Positions 62,341-64,000 of a stretch of DNA of 64,000 nucleotides are shown piece by piece (positions within the stretch are counted from its first letter, which is position 1; each line of letters opens with the position of its first letter). The translations under genes and the position numbers were made by a program. Under the pieces are notes generated by a model. That model saw only the letters and a program-made list of their open reading frames with translations. It was not told where the DNA came from and did no database searches. Source of the stretch: Rathayibacter sp. VKM Ac-2804 (GTDB taxonomy: Bacteria > Actinomycetota > Actinomycetes > Actinomycetales > Microbacteriaceae). The stretch lies in assembly GCF_009866655.1 (NCBI RefSeq), contig NZ_CP047420.1, positions 3,224,001 to 3,288,000 of the forward strand, in the 5' to 3' direction.

Positions 62341-63468
62341 GTGACCACAATGAAGCGCGCACTCATCGCCGGCATCGCCGGTGGCGCGATGATCCTCTCC
62401 CTCGCCGCCTGCTCGAGCGGCTCCGGCGACTCGGGCTCCGGCTCGGGCGACGGCGGCCTCGTCGGCGTCGCGATGCCGACGAAGTCCTCCGAGCGCTGGA
62501 TCGCCGACGGCAACAACGTCAAGTCGCAGCTCGAGGAGGCCGGCTACCAGGTCGACCTGCAGTACGCCGAGGACGACATCCCCACCCAGGTCTCGCAGCT
62601 CGAGAACATGATCACCAAGGGCGCCAAGGCCCTGATCGTCGCCTCGATCGACGGCACCACCCTCACCAGCGTCCTGGAGGAGGCCGCGGCGAACGACATC
62701 CCCGTCATCGCCTACGACCGCCTCATCCGCGACTCCGAGAACGTGGACTACTACGCCACGTTCGACAACTACAAGGTCGGCGTCCAGCAGGCCACCTCGC
62801 TCCTCGCGGGCCTCGGCCTGACCGACCTCGAGGGCACCGCCGCGGCGAGCGCCCCCGCCGGTCCGTTCAACATCGAGCTCTTCGCCGGCAGCCCCGACGA
62901 CAACAACGCGACGTTCTTCTTCAACGGCGCGATGGACACCCTCAAGCCGTTCATCGACGCGGGCACCCTCGTCGTCGCGTCCGGTGAGACCGAGTTCAAC
63001 ACCGTCGCCACGCTGCGCTGGGACCCCGAGGTCGCCCAGAGCCGCATGGAGGACATCATCACCAAGACGTACTCCGACGGCTCGAAGATCCAGGGCGTCC
63101 TCTCGCCCTACGACGGCCTCAGCCGCGGCATCATCTCCGCGCTGACCGACGCCGGCTACACCGTGGGCACCGACTTCCCGGTCATCACCGGCCAGGACGC
63201 CGAGCTCGACTCGGTCAAGGCGATCATCTCGGGTGAGCAGTACGCGACCATCTACAAGGACACCCGCGAGCTCGCCAAGGAGGCCGTCTCCATGGCCCAG
63301 GCCGTCCTCGAGGGCACCGAGCCCGAGGTCAACGACACCGAGACGTACGACAACGGCGAGAAGGTCGTCCCGTCCTTCCTGCTCGAGCCGGTCATCGTCA
63401 CCAAGGACCAGATCCAGTCCGTGCTGGTCGACGGCGGCTACTACACCGACGCCGAGGTCAACGGCTAA
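62341..63468 (+). CDS. chvE: Multiple-monosaccharide binding lipoprotein (ChvE type)
   Basis: 375 residues from GTG 62341 after AAGGA (an ATG three codons later is an alternative). Lipobox LAAC with C24, then a Gly/Ser/Asp spacer. The type 1 periplasmic fold is seen in [44 protein letters not shown] and [27 protein letters not shown]. ChvE-like proteins bind several aldoses (xylose, glucose, galactose, arabinose) for an MmsAB importer. The neighbouring ATPase gene supports this. Confidence 0.9.
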   Translation: MTTMKRALIAGIAGGAMILSLAACSSGSGDSGSGSGDGGLVGVAMPTKSSERWIADGNNVKSQLEEAGYQVDLQYAEDDIPTQVSQLENMITKGAKALIVASIDGTTLTSVLEEAAANDIPVIAYDRLIRDSENVDYYATFDNYKVGVQQATSLLAGLGLTDLEGTAAASAPAGPFNIELFAGSPDDNNATFFFNGAMDTLKPFIDAGTLVVASGETEFNTVATLRWDPEVAQSRMEDIITKTYSDGSKIQGVLSPYDGLSRGIISALTDAGYTVGTDFPVITGQDAELDSVKAIISGEQYATIYKDTRELAKEAVSMAQAVLEGTEPEVNDTETYDNGEKVVPSFLLEPVIVTKDQIQSVLVDGGYYTDAEVNG

Positions 63469-63499
63469 GCACCGCCTCCACTGAAGTCAGCACTACCCC

Positions 63500-63526
63500 G
63501 GGAGGGCGCCCATCGGGCGCCCTCCC
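63500..63526 (+). other. Intercistronic stem-loop between chvE and the ATPase gene
   Basis: GGGAGGGCGCC and GGCGCCCTCCC (11-bp perfect stem, 5-nt loop). Such a structure after a binding-protein gene usually limits read-through or protects the upstream mRNA, giving more binding protein than ATPase. Confidence 0.7.
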
Positions 63527-63551
63527 CCACTACGAAGGAAGGGAGGCACGC

Positions 63552-64000
63552 GTGACCACGAACATCCTCGAGATGCGCGGCATCACCAAGACGTTCCCGG
63601 GCGTGAAGGCGCTCCAGGACGTCACGCTGAACGCCGAGCGCGGCGAAGTCCACGCGATCTGCGGAGAGAACGGCGCCGGCAAGTCGACGCTGATGAAGGT
63701 GCTGTCGGGCGTGTACCCGCACGGCACGTACGAGGGCGACATCGTCTTCGAGGACGAGGTGATGCAGTTCGCCAGCATCCGCGACTCGGAGGCGAAGGGC
63801 ATCGTCATCATCCACCAGGAGCTGGCCCTCAGCCCCTACCTCTCCATCGCGGAGAACATCTTCCTCGGCAACGAGGTCCGCGGCTTCGCCGGTCTGATCG
63901 ACTGGAACAAGACCAACGCGGAGGCGGCCTCGCTGCTCGCCCGGGTCGGCTTGAAGGAGAACCCCACCACCAAGATCCAGGACATCGGAGTCGGCAAGCA
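63552..64000 (+). CDS. mmsA: Monosaccharide ABC importer ATPase, N-terminal part
   Basis: Truncated by the window end; 149 residues are visible from GTG 63552 after GAAGGAAGGGAGG. Walker [14 protein letters not shown]-loop [23 protein letters not shown], and the start of the region leading to the signature motif. Proteins of this family have two fused ATPase domains of about 510 residues. Member of the ChvE-MmsA-MmsB importer. Confidence 0.92.
   Translation, partial: MTTNILEMRGITKTFPGVKALQDVTLNAERGEVHAICGENGAGKSTLMKVLSGVYPHGTYEGDIVFEDEVMQFASIRDSEAKGIVIIHQELALSPYLSIAENIFLGNEVRGFAGLIDWNKTNAEAASLLARVGLKENPTTKIQDIGVGK

Overview
The window reads as chromosomal DNA of a high-GC actinobacterium, most likely family Microbacteriaceae (Rathayibacter/Clavibacter-like; the genus is an inference, no rRNA is present). 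Pointers are the very strong G/C third-position bias, frequent GTG starts, an actinobacterial small SRP RNA next to tRNA-Ser(GGA), an Rv2578c-type radical SAM protein behind a LexA box, malate:quinone oxidoreductase, and an unlinked sugar-importer ATPase. No phage, insertion sequence, integrase or CRISPR array was seen.

Layout. 1-574: end of an unidentified gene and tRNA-Pro(CGG). 575-7583: VanZ-like protein, then a minus-strand exopolysaccharide locus (lipid-linked sugar transferase, HprK-like/PqqD fusion, tyrosine autokinase, low-molecular-weight phosphatase, UDP-glucose dehydrogenase). 7631-12033: thymidine kinase, a LuxR-type response regulator with repeats in its N-terminus, an SOS-box-controlled radical SAM protein, mqo. 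12268-18005: asd, lysC, recR, dnaX on the minus strand. 18080-24935: a molybdenum/one-carbon group (MobA-like, DUF6457, glutathione-independent formaldehyde dehydrogenase, MoeA, FdhF/YdeP oxidoreductase, FdhD) that could take formaldehyde through formate to CO2. 25265-28646: ackA and pta. 28862-31737: SRP RNA, tRNA-Ser, a two-gene XRE-ImmA/IrrE plus PIN-like module and a TetR regulator. 32239-42232: HerA-like ATPase, saccharopine-dehydrogenase-like protein, RecB-like nuclease/helicase fusion, short MTHFR-like protein, PAP2 phosphatase, Bcr/CflA transporter.

42420-54015 is a xylose/xyloside locus: ROK repressor, alpha-xylosidase, two sugar permeases, Tat/lipobox binding protein, LacI repressor, and the divergent xylA-xylB pair. 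Four copies of a TCGAARCGYTTCGA-type operator link the LacI gene, the transporter and the alpha-xylosidase. The xylA promoter carries an inverted repeat over its -10 and, directly upstream of its -35, four palindromes spaced exactly 34 bp apart. 54153-57286 is a betaine-type importer with permease and binding protein fused. 57850-60474 holds a histidine phosphatase, a DUF1801 protein and a royal-jelly-protein-like beta-propeller. 61137-64000 starts a second sugar importer (LacI, ChvE-like binding protein, ATPase cut by the window edge).

Three intergenic repeat families run through the window: a ~40-bp hairpin repeat (eight loci), a 63-bp near-perfect palindrome with a conserved 19-nt loop and compensatory arm changes (two copies plus one structural look-alike), and a CTCCGGCACGCGG-type GC-rich repeat. 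The observations most worth following up are the phased array at xylA, the XRE-ImmA/PIN pair beside tRNA-Ser, the palindrome family, and the HprK-like/PqqD fusion in the polysaccharide locus. I did not find a clearly unprecedented multi-gene system.
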